Shown: piece after piece, positions 16,867 to 26,907 of the stretch
Layout of the letters: each line of letters begins with the position of its first letter
Numbering within the stretch: position 1 is the stretch's first letter
From: Paenibacillus sp. FSL H3-0469
Lineage (GTDB): Bacteria; Bacillota; Bacilli; Paenibacillales; Paenibacillaceae
NCBI RefSeq assembly: GCF_038051945.1
Contig: NZ_CP150302.1
Span: forward strand, 2,356,001 to 2,420,000
Length of the DNA stretch: 64,000 bases
Reading direction: 5' to 3'
The notes under the pieces: model-generated
Seen by the model: only the letters and a program-made list of their open reading frames with translations
Told to the model about the DNA's origin: nothing
The model's database searches: none
Translations under genes and position numbers: made by a program

Positions 16867-18636
16867 CTACACATACCACTTCCGCTGCGCCTCATACATC
16901 GTCCGATACTCGCCCGCCGTGCTCATGAGCTCCTCATGCGTGCCATCCTGCACGATCCTTCCATCCTTCATCACGATAATTCGATCCGCGAGCTTCACAG
17001 AGCCTAGTCTATGCGAGACAAGGATTGCGGTTTTATCCCGGCACAGGGCGGCGAAGTCGTTGTACAGACGGGTCTCCTCCAAGGGATCGATGGCCGCCGT
17101 AGGCTCATCCAAGATCATATAATCACTGTCGCGGAACAATCCGCGCGCAATCGCTACACGCTGCCACTGACCGCCGGATAGATCCGTGCCGCCGAACTCA
17201 CGCCCCAGCATCGTATCCAGCCCGTCCTTATACACCTCACCAGATACAAGCACCCCGGCCTCCACACACACCGATACTACTGCGGCATCCTCTGCTGGTT
17301 TGGAATATTGGCTGATCCGCACATTCTCCCGGATGGTCTCATTATACTTGCGATAATGTTGAAAAACAGCCGACGTTCGCTCATAGCCAGTCTGCGAAGC
17401 CTCCACGTTCCCGTACCACACTTCCCCTTCCGTGGGCGGGTATAATCCCATAATGATACGGCACAGCGTGGTCTTCCCGCTTCCATTCTCGCCTACAATC
17501 GCCAGCGTCTGCTTGTCCGGAATGGTCAGGTTAATCTCCTCCACCGCATTTCGGATCGCCAGCGGATAGCGGAACCGGACAGCTTTTAGCTCAATATCAC
17601 TGTCTGCAGGTCTTGGCAGGTTGTGGGTCCTCTGAACAGGTTCATCGATGAAATCCAGGAAATTCTCAGTAGACCCGATATTCTCTGTAGCCCAGGCGAT
17701 TCTCTCGGTAATCAGCTTGTTCATGAACCGGTATAGACTGCCAATCGAAGCCAGCACCGCCGCAAAAGCTCCAATCGATATCTCCTGCCTCATCACAGCC
17801 ACAAACAGCATATACACGATCAGGCCGTACCCAATCACCGTCACTACATTCAGTATGAGCTGAACGAGGTGTTTGCGGAGCTGCGTCCGAAGTACGATAG
17901 CGTTCAACCCTTGCAGGGCAGAGGTATACAGATTATCGAAAAATGCAGTAGCCCCCAGCAACCGGGTCTCTGAGAGATACGCCTTGTCCGTCAAGCACCG
18001 CTCATAATACTCAGCTTCCCGCCGGATCGGGGCAGATGCCGCTTCCAGATTCTTGAATGCTGACATCATCACCCCTTGGGATAGCATAACCGGGACGAAT
18101 ACGGCGACAATACTTAGCGCAAGCACCGGCTTGAGCGTGAACAGATACCACCCGATGAACACGAAATAAGTCGTATAGTAGAACAGAATGTCCAGTAAGG
18201 TCGTCCCGATCCAGATCAGCTTGCCGCTCCCGTTCACAGCCTTATCGATATAATCCAGCCGCTTCGTGTCCTCGAATTCAGAGACCTGTAACGAATCTAC
18301 TCTCTTAAAAATCATCAGGTTCAGGTGCTTGCCCACGCTTAGCCCGTAAATCTCCTCATAACAGTTCCCGAGTCCGTCCATGACATGATAGAACAGATAC
18401 ATAAGCGCCAGGATGCACAAGGAAAGGAGAATCGCCTTGAAGTCTATTCGGTCTGTAGCATAGGCAGCAGCCGCATCCAGAAATCTCTGCATAAATAACA
18501 CCTGCAGCACCCAGGAGACCGCCTGGAGCAAGGCAATGCCGATGTACGTGTAAGACATCCCGGGATTCACCTGGAATAAAAGCCGCAGGCATTTGGTCCC
18601 GTTCCTCAGGAATCCCTTCCCCTGTAGTCTACCCAT
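16867..18636 (-). CDS. ABC exporter half-transporter, second subunit
   Basis: 589 residues: a six-helix membrane domain (about 1-320) followed by a complete nucleotide-binding domain. Walker A VGENGSGKTT, signature LSGGQWQRVAIARG, Walker B YMILDEPTAAID and switch LVSHRLGS are intact. The frame is open to 18852, but ATG at 18636 is the credible start: it overlaps the stop of the preceding gene (ATGGGTAG), implying translational coupling, and yields the usual length. With the gene at 18629 it should form a heterodimeric exporter of peptides, lipids or drugs. Substrate unknown. Confidence 0.88.
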   Translation of the reverse strand: MGRLQGKGFLRNGTKCLRLLFQVNPGMSYTYIGIALLQAVSWVLQVLFMQRFLDAAAAYATDRIDFKAILLSLCILALMYLFYHVMDGLGNCYEEIYGLSVGKHLNLMIFKRVDSLQVSEFEDTKRLDYIDKAVNGSGKLIWIGTTLLDILFYYTTYFVFIGWYLFTLKPVLALSIVAVFVPVMLSQGVMMSAFKNLEAASAPIRREAEYYERCLTDKAYLSETRLLGATAFFDNLYTSALQGLNAIVLRTQLRKHLVQLILNVVTVIGYGLIVYMLFVAVMRQEISIGAFAAVLASIGSLYRFMNKLITERIAWATENIGSTENFLDFIDEPVQRTHNLPRPADSDIELKAVRFRYPLAIRNAVEEINLTIPDKQTLAIVGENGSGKTTLCRIIMGLYPPTEGEVWYGNVEASQTGYERTSAVFQHYRKYNETIRENVRISQYSKPAEDAAVVSVCVEAGVLVSGEVYKDGLDTMLGREFGGTDLSGGQWQRVAIARGLFRDSDYMILDEPTAAIDPLEETRLYNDFAALCRDKTAILVSHRLGSVKLADRIIVMKDGRIVQDGTHEELMSTAGEYRTMYEAQRKWYV

Positions 18637-20440
18637 GCTGCACCATACTCTCTGCTTCATACCACGACTTTTGGCTGGCGAACATCCTACCGTAAATCCC
18701 GTCCGGGATTGCCAGCAATTGCTCATGGGAGCCCTGCTCTGCAATCCGCCCGCTACGCACCACCAGGATCTCATCCGAGATTCTCGCAGCGCCCAGCCTG
18801 TGGGTGATGAAGATAGTGAACCGGTCTGCGCGGATGCTGCTAAACATCTCATATAGCCTACTCTCTTCGATGGGGTCCAGGGCAGCCGTAGGCTCGTCCA
18901 TAATATGGATGGCAGAGTCAGAGTACAACAGTCTGGCTATCGCCAGCCTTTGCCACTGCCCGCCGGAGAGGTCCTGGCTGTTCTCTTGGATTTTGCCGGC
19001 ATATGTATCGAGACCCGCTTCCAGACCCCGGACCATCCCGTCCAGATTCATCTTGCTTAAGCTCTGACGGATTCGCTCTTCATCCAGCTTCAGGATATTC
19101 CCCAGCCGGACATTCTCCCGGATCGTCAGCGCGTACCTGGCGTAATTCTGGAAGACCACTGCGATGATGCTTTTCAGCTCCGGGTAGCTGTACTCCCGCA
19201 GGTTCCTATTATTAATGAAGATTTCGCCCTCATAGTTATCGTACAGCCCGGTGAGCAGTTTGATCAGGGTGGACTTACCGGCCCCGTTCTCTCCGACAAT
19301 AGCATAGCTCTTCCCGCTAACCATGGTGAACGAGCATTGATTCAATATGTATCTCTCCGTATCCGGGTAGCGGAAGCTCACCTGCCTGAATTCCAGCGAA
19401 TCAAAGACGAAGCCGCCCAACTCCACAGGCAGAGCAGCAGCATCCTTCTTCTCACTGAGTCCGGCAAAAGCAGAGAAGTCCTTCAGATACGCCTTCATCC
19501 GCGCATGCTCCTGCATCGTCTCGGCTAACTGCCAGGACATCCTCTGCACGAGACTGAAGATCGCGGCCACCAGCGAAATGTAGAGTCCTATCGTTAGCTC
19601 GCCCAAGTGCAACGCAGGCAGCAGCAAGGCCACTATGAGGATGCCGATCAGCAGGGCGATGATCGAGCCGCTTTTCAGATAAAAGAAGCTTCGGATCTGT
19701 ATCTTCTTCTCCACCGCGTACGTCTGATCATACAGCTTACCGTACCGCTCCCGGAGCGCCGGACTATATCCGAACAACGTGCGTTCCTCCGCATTCTCCC
19801 GGCTGGTCAGGATATGGGCCAGATCTGCGCTCCTCCTCCGTATCCGCTCCGCTTCCATCCCCAGCACATAATTCGCCTTGCCCGTCTTCATGGCGATGTA
19901 GAACAAAGGCACCGCAACCAGCACAATCACAATTCCCGTAATGAACGTGGATGACATCACAATCACCAGCAGCGAAGCGGTCCCAATCAGCAGATTCAAT
20001 CCGCTCATCAGATTGTTGAACCCGCCCATGAAATGACCCACCGGATCTCCGCACACCCTATGGATTAACTCCGCAGTCTCTTTATTCTCAATATGCTGAT
20101 ACGCAAGCCGCGACCGCTTGAGCACCATCTCCCGCTTCAGCCGCACATTCAGCCGGTTGCGCCCCGTCAGCTCTATGAGCTGCATCAGGCTGGGAAGCAG
20201 ATGAGTGACGATCACATAAACCATAATCAGCGCTAGCGGCCTATAGATTAACGAATACTCCGCCCGGCCATTCACAATATGGGTCGCCGTATTAATGAAA
20301 TAAGCCATCACCAGCGTCTGATAAGCAGGCATCAGAGCATCCACCAGCATATACCCCATCGCCGCCATCGTCTGCACCGGAATCACCCGAAGCGGAATCC
20401 TGATCAGATCGAATACTGTATATTTTCTTGAAGTAAGCAT
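18629..20440 (-). CDS. ABC exporter half-transporter, first subunit
   Basis: 603 residues: membrane domain to about 330, then Walker A VGENGAGKSTLIK, signature LSGGQWQRLAIARL, Walker B IHIMDEPTAALD and switch FITHRLGA. Both partners keep the catalytic Glu after Walker B, so both ATP sites may be active, unlike exporters with one degenerate site. AAGGAGA precedes the ATG. It overlaps the second subunit by eight bases. No immunity, peptidase or precursor peptide gene is adjacent, so a bacteriocin role is not supported. Confidence 0.9.
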   Translation of the reverse strand: MLTSRKYTVFDLIRIPLRVIPVQTMAAMGYMLVDALMPAYQTLVMAYFINTATHIVNGRAEYSLIYRPLALIMVYVIVTHLLPSLMQLIELTGRNRLNVRLKREMVLKRSRLAYQHIENKETAELIHRVCGDPVGHFMGGFNNLMSGLNLLIGTASLLVIVMSSTFITGIVIVLVAVPLFYIAMKTGKANYVLGMEAERIRRRSADLAHILTSRENAEERTLFGYSPALRERYGKLYDQTYAVEKKIQIRSFFYLKSGSIIALLIGILIVALLLPALHLGELTIGLYISLVAAIFSLVQRMSWQLAETMQEHARMKAYLKDFSAFAGLSEKKDAAALPVELGGFVFDSLEFRQVSFRYPDTERYILNQCSFTMVSGKSYAIVGENGAGKSTLIKLLTGLYDNYEGEIFINNRNLREYSYPELKSIIAVVFQNYARYALTIRENVRLGNILKLDEERIRQSLSKMNLDGMVRGLEAGLDTYAGKIQENSQDLSGGQWQRLAIARLLYSDSAIHIMDEPTAALDPIEESRLYEMFSSIRADRFTIFITHRLGAARISDEILVVRSGRIAEQGSHEQLLAIPDGIYGRMFASQKSWYEAESMVQHG

Positions 20441-20542
20441 GTAATCTCCTTGTTAGCTTGAATTATAAGCACACCTCAATTCATAGTATCATTTCCACCC
20501 GGGAGGAATAACCTGTCAGATTATAGGGGTTGGGTGAAAATA

Positions 20543-20577
20543 AAAATGACTGTGCCGGAATGGGCAGCAGTCATTTT
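20543..20577 (-). terminator. terminator of the GH2 operon
   Basis: AAAATGACTG (20543-20552) pairs with CAGTCATTTT (20568-20577), extended inside by TGCC/GGCA. On the minus strand the stem is followed by TATTTTC, 36 bases after the GH2 stop codon. Confidence 0.85.
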
Positions 20578-20612
20578 ATATAGTAGTGTTGTTAGTCTTA
20601 TACGGTACAAAC

Positions 20613-22997
20613 TCATAAACAACTTATTTCAAGCTCTGCCGGCGATAGTCCTGGAGTGACCGCAGTGACCTTAATCGTTCCGGAGACGGCTCCGGCCCGG
20701 ATATAGGCCAGCAGCTTGCCGTGATGGGTACTTCGGGTATGGGAACGGTAAGACTCCAGATCCTGCACATTTCCATTCTCTAGTCCCAGCAATTTACCTG
20801 CTCCCTCTACGGTCACCGTGACAGGAACCTCCGCGCCATAGACCCCAATGCCCGCCGAATCCATGATTTCGAGCTCCACATGGACGATATCCCGCAGGTT
20901 GGCCCGCAACTGCAGGGTATCGGCTGTCAGCCTTAGCTGCTCCGGCGCCGCCGCCGTGTGCAGCTCCCGCTTGACCGTTCGGCCCTGTTCGTCTGTCCCG
21001 GTTAAGAGCAGCGTTCCCGGTTCAAAGTTCACCTCCCAACTCAGCAGCAGCTCCCCGCTCTCATCCGGACGTCCTCCCCCCAGCAGCTTGCCATTAAGGT
21101 ACAGTTCCGCAGCCGCCAGATTGGTATACCCGTCAACGATCAACCGCTCGCCCGGCTCCCAGTTCCAGCTTGGCCCGCCGCCTGACCGGCCACCGGTGTC
21201 AGACATTCCTGGTTCACCTGCCCTGCGGACCGCGAGATAAGCCATCGGCATATCACTCCACAGGCTCTGGCGATAGTAATAGCTTGGTTTCGGGAAACCG
21301 GCAAGATCCATGAACCCTGCCTGCGCGGCCCGGATCGGCCAGCCATGCGCTTCTCCCAGATAGTCGATTCCAGTCCATATAAACTGTGCGCAGATATCGG
21401 GATGATCGCGGACCGCCAGCCACTCCTGCAGTCCCGGAGAATTCTCGCTGCCGTAGAGCACACGATTTGGATAAGAGCTCCGATCCTTTTCATATAAAGA
21501 TTCCCTGTAATTATAGCCGACCACATCGAGCGTATCGGAATAACCGATCAGATTCGCTAGTTCCGGATAAGCGAGTGCCGCCGTTACTGGCCGTGTCTTG
21601 TCACATGCCTTCACAGCCTCCACCAGTTTACTTGCTATGACAGCAAGACGCTCAGCATTCGGCTTATTCGGATCATATACACGTTCTGCAGCAGGCTTGT
21701 TGGCATCATTGTTGCCCGTCATCGTCTGGAAGGAGGGATGGCAGTAAGGATCATTAGGATAGTCTACCTCATTGCCAATACTCCATAGAATAATAGAAGG
21801 ATGATTTCGGTCGCGCAGCACCATCTCCTGAATATCCGCAATGCCCCAGTCCGGGAAATCCTCATAATAGCCGAAGTGCTTGGGAGGATATACATTATGT
21901 CCGGTAGACCACTTGTTCTTGACACCCTCCCATTCATCAAAAGCTTCGTCCATCACCATAAATCCCATTTGATCGCACAAATCCAGGAGAATTGGAGCAG
22001 GCGGATTATGGCTCATGCGGATGGCATTGCAGCCCATTTCCTTAAGGTAGCGCAGCCGCCTGCCCCAGACATCGCCAGGAACGGCAGCGCCGAGGCAACC
22101 GGCGTCATGATGCACACAGACTCCCTTGATCTTAAGAGCCTCTCCATTCAGCTTGAACCCTTCTGCCGGATCGAAATGAATACTCCGGAGGCCGACGGGA
22201 GTGCGGACCTCATCCACCGTTGCACCTTTCCAGATAATTTCTGTAAGAAGTGTGTACATGTGGGGGGCTTCCGGCGACCAGAGCTTCGGTTCCTTCACTT
22301 GAATGACCTGTTGACTGCATTCCGCAGCGCCCGCCGCCGGCAGCAGCTCAAATGAGGTTCCTGAATCCATGCCCTCCTCATCCAAAAGAGTATGACGTAC
22401 ACCAATCTCAGCCGGTTCTCCTGTTTCGTTCAACATCTGGGTCTCTACCTGCAGCTCCGCCCATTCCCGGCCAATGTCAGCTGTCGAGGCAAAAACACCG
22501 TACTGCGCAACATGAATGTCATCCGTAAAGGTCAGATAGACATCACGGTAGATCCCTGAACCGGTGTACCAGCGGGAGTCTGCTGTCTCCGCATGGTTCA
22601 CCTTTACCGCAATGGTATTCCCGGCTCCGCCATACGCCAGCAGATCCGTGATTTCATAAGTGAACGTGCTATAACCATAAGGACGTTTGCCTAAATAATA
22701 GCTGTTTACCCAGACCTGTGAATGGTTGTAGACGCCCTCAAAGGTAAGGTACGCACGTTTCCCCTCCAGCCGGTCCGGCAACACAATATGCTTGCGGTAC
22801 CAGCCGGTTCCGCCGGGCAGATATCCGCTGCCGCTGGAATAATCCCTGGAAAAATCAGCCTCGATGGCCCAGTCATGCGGAAGTGTGACTCCACGCCAAT
22901 CTTTGTCGTCATATCCCTTGTACCATGCTTCGGGTACATCCCCGCAATTGAAACACCACTCGGCATTAAGCCATATCTTGCTTCTGGACTCGTTCAT
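20613..22997 (-). CDS. GH2 beta-galactosidase-type glycosidase
   Basis: 794 residues, no signal peptide. The N-terminal sugar-binding domain has LPHDWAIEADF and GGTGWYRKHI; the immunoglobulin-like domain follows to about 275. The TIM barrel begins near KIKGVCVHHD (290-299) and contains NAIRMSHNPP, the acid/base E410 in SIGNEVDYP, and nucleophile E518 in LYGSENSPG. About 180 C-terminal residues form additional beta domains. TAAAGGAGA precedes the ATG. It is last in the operon with the importer at 23068-26640, so it probably cleaves imported beta-galactosides; beta-glucuronides or other GH2 substrates remain possible. Confidence 0.9.
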   Translation of the reverse strand: MNESRSKIWLNAEWCFNCGDVPEAWYKGYDDKDWRGVTLPHDWAIEADFSRDYSSGSGYLPGGTGWYRKHIVLPDRLEGKRAYLTFEGVYNHSQVWVNSYYLGKRPYGYSTFTYEITDLLAYGGAGNTIAVKVNHAETADSRWYTGSGIYRDVYLTFTDDIHVAQYGVFASTADIGREWAELQVETQMLNETGEPAEIGVRHTLLDEEGMDSGTSFELLPAAGAAECSQQVIQVKEPKLWSPEAPHMYTLLTEIIWKGATVDEVRTPVGLRSIHFDPAEGFKLNGEALKIKGVCVHHDAGCLGAAVPGDVWGRRLRYLKEMGCNAIRMSHNPPAPILLDLCDQMGFMVMDEAFDEWEGVKNKWSTGHNVYPPKHFGYYEDFPDWGIADIQEMVLRDRNHPSIILWSIGNEVDYPNDPYCHPSFQTMTGNNDANKPAAERVYDPNKPNAERLAVIASKLVEAVKACDKTRPVTAALAYPELANLIGYSDTLDVVGYNYRESLYEKDRSSYPNRVLYGSENSPGLQEWLAVRDHPDICAQFIWTGIDYLGEAHGWPIRAAQAGFMDLAGFPKPSYYYRQSLWSDMPMAYLAVRRAGEPGMSDTGGRSGGGPSWNWEPGERLIVDGYTNLAAAELYLNGKLLGGGRPDESGELLLSWEVNFEPGTLLLTGTDEQGRTVKRELHTAAAPEQLRLTADTLQLRANLRDIVHVELEIMDSAGIGVYGAEVPVTVTVEGAGKLLGLENGNVQDLESYRSHTRSTHHGKLLAYIRAGAVSGTIKVTAVTPGLSPAELEISCL

Positions 22998-23067
22998 GCA
23001 CTTCTCCTTTATTCGGGCCTAAGATTTTCCTTTAGTTTGAATTTTTTAGTTCAATCTATATCGCCGT

Positions 23068-24654
23068 TTATTTCGCAGCTTCCATTTTTTGCTTGAACGC
23101 ATCCAGCTGCTTCTGCAATTCAGCCTTGACTTTATCGTATCCGGCAGTCTTGATTTTGGCTCTGAACTCCTCCACTGCTTTGGCAGGATCACTTACCTTC
23201 CCGAAGTTGATAGCCGGTCCAAGCTCCCCGGCCACCTGCGAGATCGCAGTCAATTCACTCTCTACAGGCGTTTTGTCAAAGACAAACTGGCCGTAAGGAT
23301 ACGGAATTTTGATTTTGTCGTATTCATCATAGAGTGTGCCGATTTCACTCCACACCGTTTCGCTCGGGATTTCGAATTTATCCACTCGTCCGCCCCAGAA
23401 ATCTGCATAAAAGCTGTCAGAAGCTTCGTTGTAGTTGGCCGGCAGTGTTCTTTTTCCATCCTTAATCTCGTATTGCACGCCTTCGATACCATAGTTGATC
23501 AGGTGATAGATTTCCTCGTTGTTGCGGATCAAATCATACGCCATCAGCGCCCGCTCCGGATTTTTGCTATGCGCGCCCAAGGAGGTACCTCCGTGTGTAA
23601 TTGACAGCTCCATGAGATTCTTACCGCCGGTCCGGTTGAACGGGAACATCTGCAGCTCGGAGCCTGGTTCTGCTTTGTCCATCTCTACACGCAGCGTGGA
23701 GAAGGTTTGGGTGTGATGCTGGTCCAGACCGGATAACCCGGCTTTGAGAGCTATACGGTTGTCATTTTTGTTATTGAGCGCATCCTCGCGCCAGAATCCT
23801 TTATCGGCCCATTCTTTCATCAGCTTGGCATAATTCAGGAAGAGATCGCTGAAGATGGGCTCAGCTACAGTATATTTCTCATCGTTCGATTGCGCTGTAA
23901 ATACTGGCATGTAGCCTGTAGAGATCGGGAGGTCCAGGTTATCCGTATAGGACTGAATATAGCCGCCCCATGTCACCGCACCGGAAGCCATATCCCATGG
24001 AATAACATCCGGCTTGTTGTCTTTGATATATTGCAGATACTGGCCGATTTCTTCCCAATTCTTGATCGGTTCGCCCAGCCCAGCCTCCTTCGCCCAGTCG
24101 CCGCGGTAGAAGAATCCATGATTGACCCATTGCGTGTAATCGTTCTCAGGAATCAGCACAATTTTGCCGTTGTAGCGGCTCTCGTTCCAATCCTCCTCCG
24201 GTACGGATTTCCAGGTTTCCGGTGCATACCTCGGCAGCAGCTCATCCAGATTCATGAAGGCACCCCGCTGCGCATTGGCCCAGGTATCCAGCCAATCCGT
24301 GCCGATGGTGATCAAATCAACCGCCTCCCCGGAGGCCAGCAGCAGGTTATATTTGGTCTGCCAATCGGCCCATTCGACCCATTTCCATTCCAGCTCGGCA
24401 TTGATTTTTTCCTTCATAATTTCATTGACCTTGGCCAGCACCTTTTCGAATTGCCCATTCTTCGGCTTATCGCCCAGGACCACATAACTGACCTTTACGA
24501 ACTTGGAGGTGTCCGGCGCCGAGCTGTCTTGCTTTCCATTGTCATTCGTCGTCTTAGCCCCATTGTTAGCCGCATTATTCCCGCCGCCGCAGGCGGCCAG
24601 TGTAAACAGTAAGAGGAACGTCAACAACATGCATGATGCTTTTTTGATCCCCAT
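23068..24654 (-). CDS. ABC transporter solute-binding lipoprotein (LipO/YtcQ-like)
   Basis: 528 residues. Signal sequence ends in LAAC with lipidated C22, followed by a Gly/Asn-rich low-complexity linker. The mature protein has the two-lobe carbohydrate-binding layout, with LLLASGEAVDLITIG near 110-124. GGGAGG lies nine bases before the ATG. It comes after both permeases and before the GH2 enzyme, so it should deliver the oligosaccharide cleaved by that enzyme. The ligand is inferred from context only. Confidence 0.9.
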   Translation of the reverse strand: MGIKKASCMLLTFLLLFTLAACGGGNNAANNGAKTTNDNGKQDSSAPDTSKFVKVSYVVLGDKPKNGQFEKVLAKVNEIMKEKINAELEWKWVEWADWQTKYNLLLASGEAVDLITIGTDWLDTWANAQRGAFMNLDELLPRYAPETWKSVPEEDWNESRYNGKIVLIPENDYTQWVNHGFFYRGDWAKEAGLGEPIKNWEEIGQYLQYIKDNKPDVIPWDMASGAVTWGGYIQSYTDNLDLPISTGYMPVFTAQSNDEKYTVAEPIFSDLFLNYAKLMKEWADKGFWREDALNNKNDNRIALKAGLSGLDQHHTQTFSTLRVEMDKAEPGSELQMFPFNRTGGKNLMELSITHGGTSLGAHSKNPERALMAYDLIRNNEEIYHLINYGIEGVQYEIKDGKRTLPANYNEASDSFYADFWGGRVDKFEIPSETVWSEIGTLYDEYDKIKIPYPYGQFVFDKTPVESELTAISQVAGELGPAINFGKVSDPAKAVEEFRAKIKTAGYDKVKAELQKQLDAFKQKMEAAK

Positions 24655-24747
24655 TCTTGTACAACCTCCCTGTATTTAATGTACTCTATGTGAGAAGGCA
24701 TGATGGCCTTGGCACATCGTTGCAGTAGAATTGAAGGGTCTGGAAGA

Positions 24748-25659
24748 TCAGCCCTTTACGGCCCCTACGGTGATACCCTTAATAAAGTAGCGCTGTACGA
24801 ACGGGTAGAACAAAATGACAGGGCCCGTGGCCACTACGGCTGTCGCCATCTTCATGGACTCAAGTGGCACATCGCGAAGCTGCACATTCGAGGAGGCAGC
24901 GGAATTGCGGACAAAATCGGCGCTGGTGATCACGTTATACAGAAACAGCTGCAAGGTGCGGTATTTCATATCCGGCGACAGAAACAGCATGGAGTTATAC
25001 CATTCGTTCCAGTAACCCAAGGCGATGAACAGCCCGATGGTGGCCAGGGCGGGCGTGGTCATCGGCAGAATCAGCCGGAGGAAAATTCTAAAATCACCCG
25101 CTCCGTCGATCTTCGCCGATTCGGTAATAGCATGAGGAATAGAGCGGACGAAGCTTTTCATCATAATGATCAAGAACGGACTTAGCAGACCAGGAAGCAG
25201 AACCGCCAGATAGTTATCTTTTAAATGAAGATACTGGGTGATGAGCAGGTAGAACGGCACCAGACCTCCAGAGAACAGTGTAGTGAAGTAGATGAAGAAA
25301 GAAATTTTGTTGCGGTACATGAAGTCCGGCCGCTGCAGCGCATATCCCGTCATAGCCACCAGCAGGAGGCCAACCGCCGTACCTACGATAGTCATAACAA
25401 TCGTTACTATATAGGATCCGATGATCAGATCGGGATTCTCAAATACAATTTTATAAGCGAACAGACTGAATTCTTTGGGCCAGAAGTTGAAGCCGGAGAG
25501 CTTAATGGCCGATTCGGAGGTGAAGGAGGTCCCCAGCACCAGCAAGAACGGCAACAGGCAGCAGAGGGCAAAGAAGCCGATAAACAGATATCCAATCCAC
25601 CGAACGACAAGTCCGCTGGCGTCGGTTTTTTTGTGTGCGCTTACAAAAGTCTCATCCAT
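24748..25659 (-). CDS. carbohydrate ABC transporter permease (YtcP-like)
   Basis: 303 residues with six predicted hydrophobic segments. The cytoplasmic loop is TESAKIDGAG (about 179-188), with Ser in place of the first Ala of the EAA motif. C terminus FIKGITVGAVKG is the YtcP pattern. ATG at 25659 is chosen because AGGAGG lies eight bases before it; the in-frame TTG at 25665 sits too close. It starts 13 bases after the partner permease gene ends. Confidence 0.92.
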   Translation of the reverse strand: MDETFVSAHKKTDASGLVVRWIGYLFIGFFALCCLLPFLLVLGTSFTSESAIKLSGFNFWPKEFSLFAYKIVFENPDLIIGSYIVTIVMTIVGTAVGLLLVAMTGYALQRPDFMYRNKISFFIYFTTLFSGGLVPFYLLITQYLHLKDNYLAVLLPGLLSPFLIIMMKSFVRSIPHAITESAKIDGAGDFRIFLRLILPMTTPALATIGLFIALGYWNEWYNSMLFLSPDMKYRTLQLFLYNVITSADFVRNSAASSNVQLRDVPLESMKMATAVVATGPVILFYPFVQRYFIKGITVGAVKG

Positions 25660-25671
25660 GGGCAAGTCCTC

Positions 25672-26640
25672 CTAAAAAAGTGAATTGTCAGGCGATACCT
25701 TTTTGACCAGCCAGTTCGCAGATAATACAACGATGAATCCGAACAAGGATTGATACAGGCTGACCGCACTGCCCATCGAGAAGTTGAAGTTGGTCATCAG
25801 CGAGCGGAACACATAGGTCTCGATAATATCCGTAGAGGCGTATAACGCTGTGTTGTTAGCCCCCACCAGATTGAAGAATAATCCGAAGTTCCCCTTAAGA
25901 ATTCCGCCCAGCGAGAACAGCAGCAGAATGATGAAGGTCGGTTTGAGCCAAGGCAGTACGATATACCGGATACGCTGAAAAGCATTGGCTCCGTCGATCT
26001 CCGAAGCCTCCACAATCTCACTGTCCAGCCCCATAATGGCGGCAAAATACACAATGGAGCCATATCCGGTGCTCTGCCATAAATACGTGATAACAATGAT
26101 AAACGGCCACGCCCCCGGACTAGAGTAAGCCTTCACCGGATCCAGTCCCAAGGAGTGCAGGACCGAGTTCAAAATGCCATAATCATAACTCAGAATGTTG
26201 TAGGCGATGAGGCCGATCAGAACGGCGGATACGAAATACGGCAGGAACATCATGGTCTGGGATACTTTCTTGAACCATTTGGACCGCATCTCGTTCAGCA
26301 GCACAGCGACCGTAATCTGAAGCATGTTGCCGAGGAGGATAAACGCGATGTTATAAGCGATGGTATTGAACGTCAGGCGCCACAGGTCACCCGTCATGAC
26401 AAGGAACCGGAAATTCTCCAGCCCGGCAAAGGCGCTTCCGAAGATGCCGTCAGAATAGTTGTACTTGATAAACGCCAGATACAGCCCAGGCATAGGCATA
26501 TAGGAAAAGATAAGAAAAAACGCTACAGCCGGAAAGCACATCAGCAGCAATGTCTTGTTGTTCTTAAAACGTTTCCAGCGGCCGCGCTTGGGTTCGGTAT
26601 ACCTCTTCTCTGTCAATTGGGCAGGTGAAGCAGTGGACAT
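25672..26640 (-). CDS. carbohydrate ABC transporter permease (LplB-like)
   Basis: 322 residues. A basic N-terminal tail (about 1-28) precedes six hydrophobic segments. The ATPase-docking loop reads VEASEIDGAN at about 210-219, and the C terminus NWLVKKVSPDNSLF matches LplB-type permeases. AAGGAGGGG precedes the ATG. First gene of the operon; its upstream region carries the LacI-type operators at 26690 and 26809. Confidence 0.92.
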   Translation of the reverse strand: MSTASPAQLTEKRYTEPKRGRWKRFKNNKTLLLMCFPAVAFFLIFSYMPMPGLYLAFIKYNYSDGIFGSAFAGLENFRFLVMTGDLWRLTFNTIAYNIAFILLGNMLQITVAVLLNEMRSKWFKKVSQTMMFLPYFVSAVLIGLIAYNILSYDYGILNSVLHSLGLDPVKAYSSPGAWPFIIVITYLWQSTGYGSIVYFAAIMGLDSEIVEASEIDGANAFQRIRYIVLPWLKPTFIILLLFSLGGILKGNFGLFFNLVGANNTALYASTDIIETYVFRSLMTNFNFSMGSAVSLYQSLFGFIVVLSANWLVKKVSPDNSLF

Positions 26641-26689
26641 AAGACCCCTCCTTAATTGATTAGATAGCAGCTACCGGCTGTAAAATTTA

Positions 26690-26703
26690 TGAAACCCATT
26701 TCA
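26690..26703. promoter_or_regulatory. LacI-family operator, copy 1
   Basis: TGAAACCCATTTCA has inverted arms TGAAA/TTTCA. It lies 50 bp upstream of the importer operon start. The exact reverse complement occurs at 26809-26822, 119 bp away centre to centre, which would allow a tetrameric or paired repressor to loop the DNA. A looser relative with TGAA/TTCA ends lies at 26720-26735. Confidence 0.75.
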
Positions 26704-26800
26704 CAAGAAAATAAAAAAATGAAACCTGTTATTCATCCTGTCTCTCTTCTTCTCGCAAATTTCCCAGGGAGTTTCCTTGTTCATTCAGCAAGTAATCGGA

Positions 26801-26822
26801 TTATAGGTGAAATGGGTTTCAT
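26801..26822 (-). promoter_or_regulatory. importer operon promoter with embedded LacI operator, copy 2
   Basis: The operator TGAAATGGGTTTCA occupies 26809-26822. On the minus strand a perfect -10 box TATAAT (26806-26801) follows it directly, so the operator fills the spacer between the -10 box and a weak T-rich -35 region (about 26824-26829). Binding there would block RNA polymerase. The start codon at 26640 is about 155 bp downstream. Confidence 0.7.
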
Positions 26823-26838
26823 TAAAAAATAAAATGTA

Positions 26839-26866
26839 AGGGCTTTCTTCAACAGAATAAGCCCTC
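26839..26866 (-). terminator. terminator of the LacI gene
   Basis: On the minus strand AGGGCTT and AAGCCCT form a stem around a 13-base loop, followed by ACATTTTATTTTTT. It lies 42 bases after the LacI stop and directly before the importer promoter, insulating the two units. Confidence 0.75.
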
Positions 26867-26907
26867 GTTATTTCAAAGTCAACTATTAATTTATGTTCAC
26901 GGATCAA

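Noticed and set aside
16867..18852. Longer 661-residue version of the second ABC exporter subunit
   Set aside because: The extra 72 residues overlap the preceding subunit in another frame and lack exporter-like sequence; the ATG at 18636 overlaps the upstream stop.
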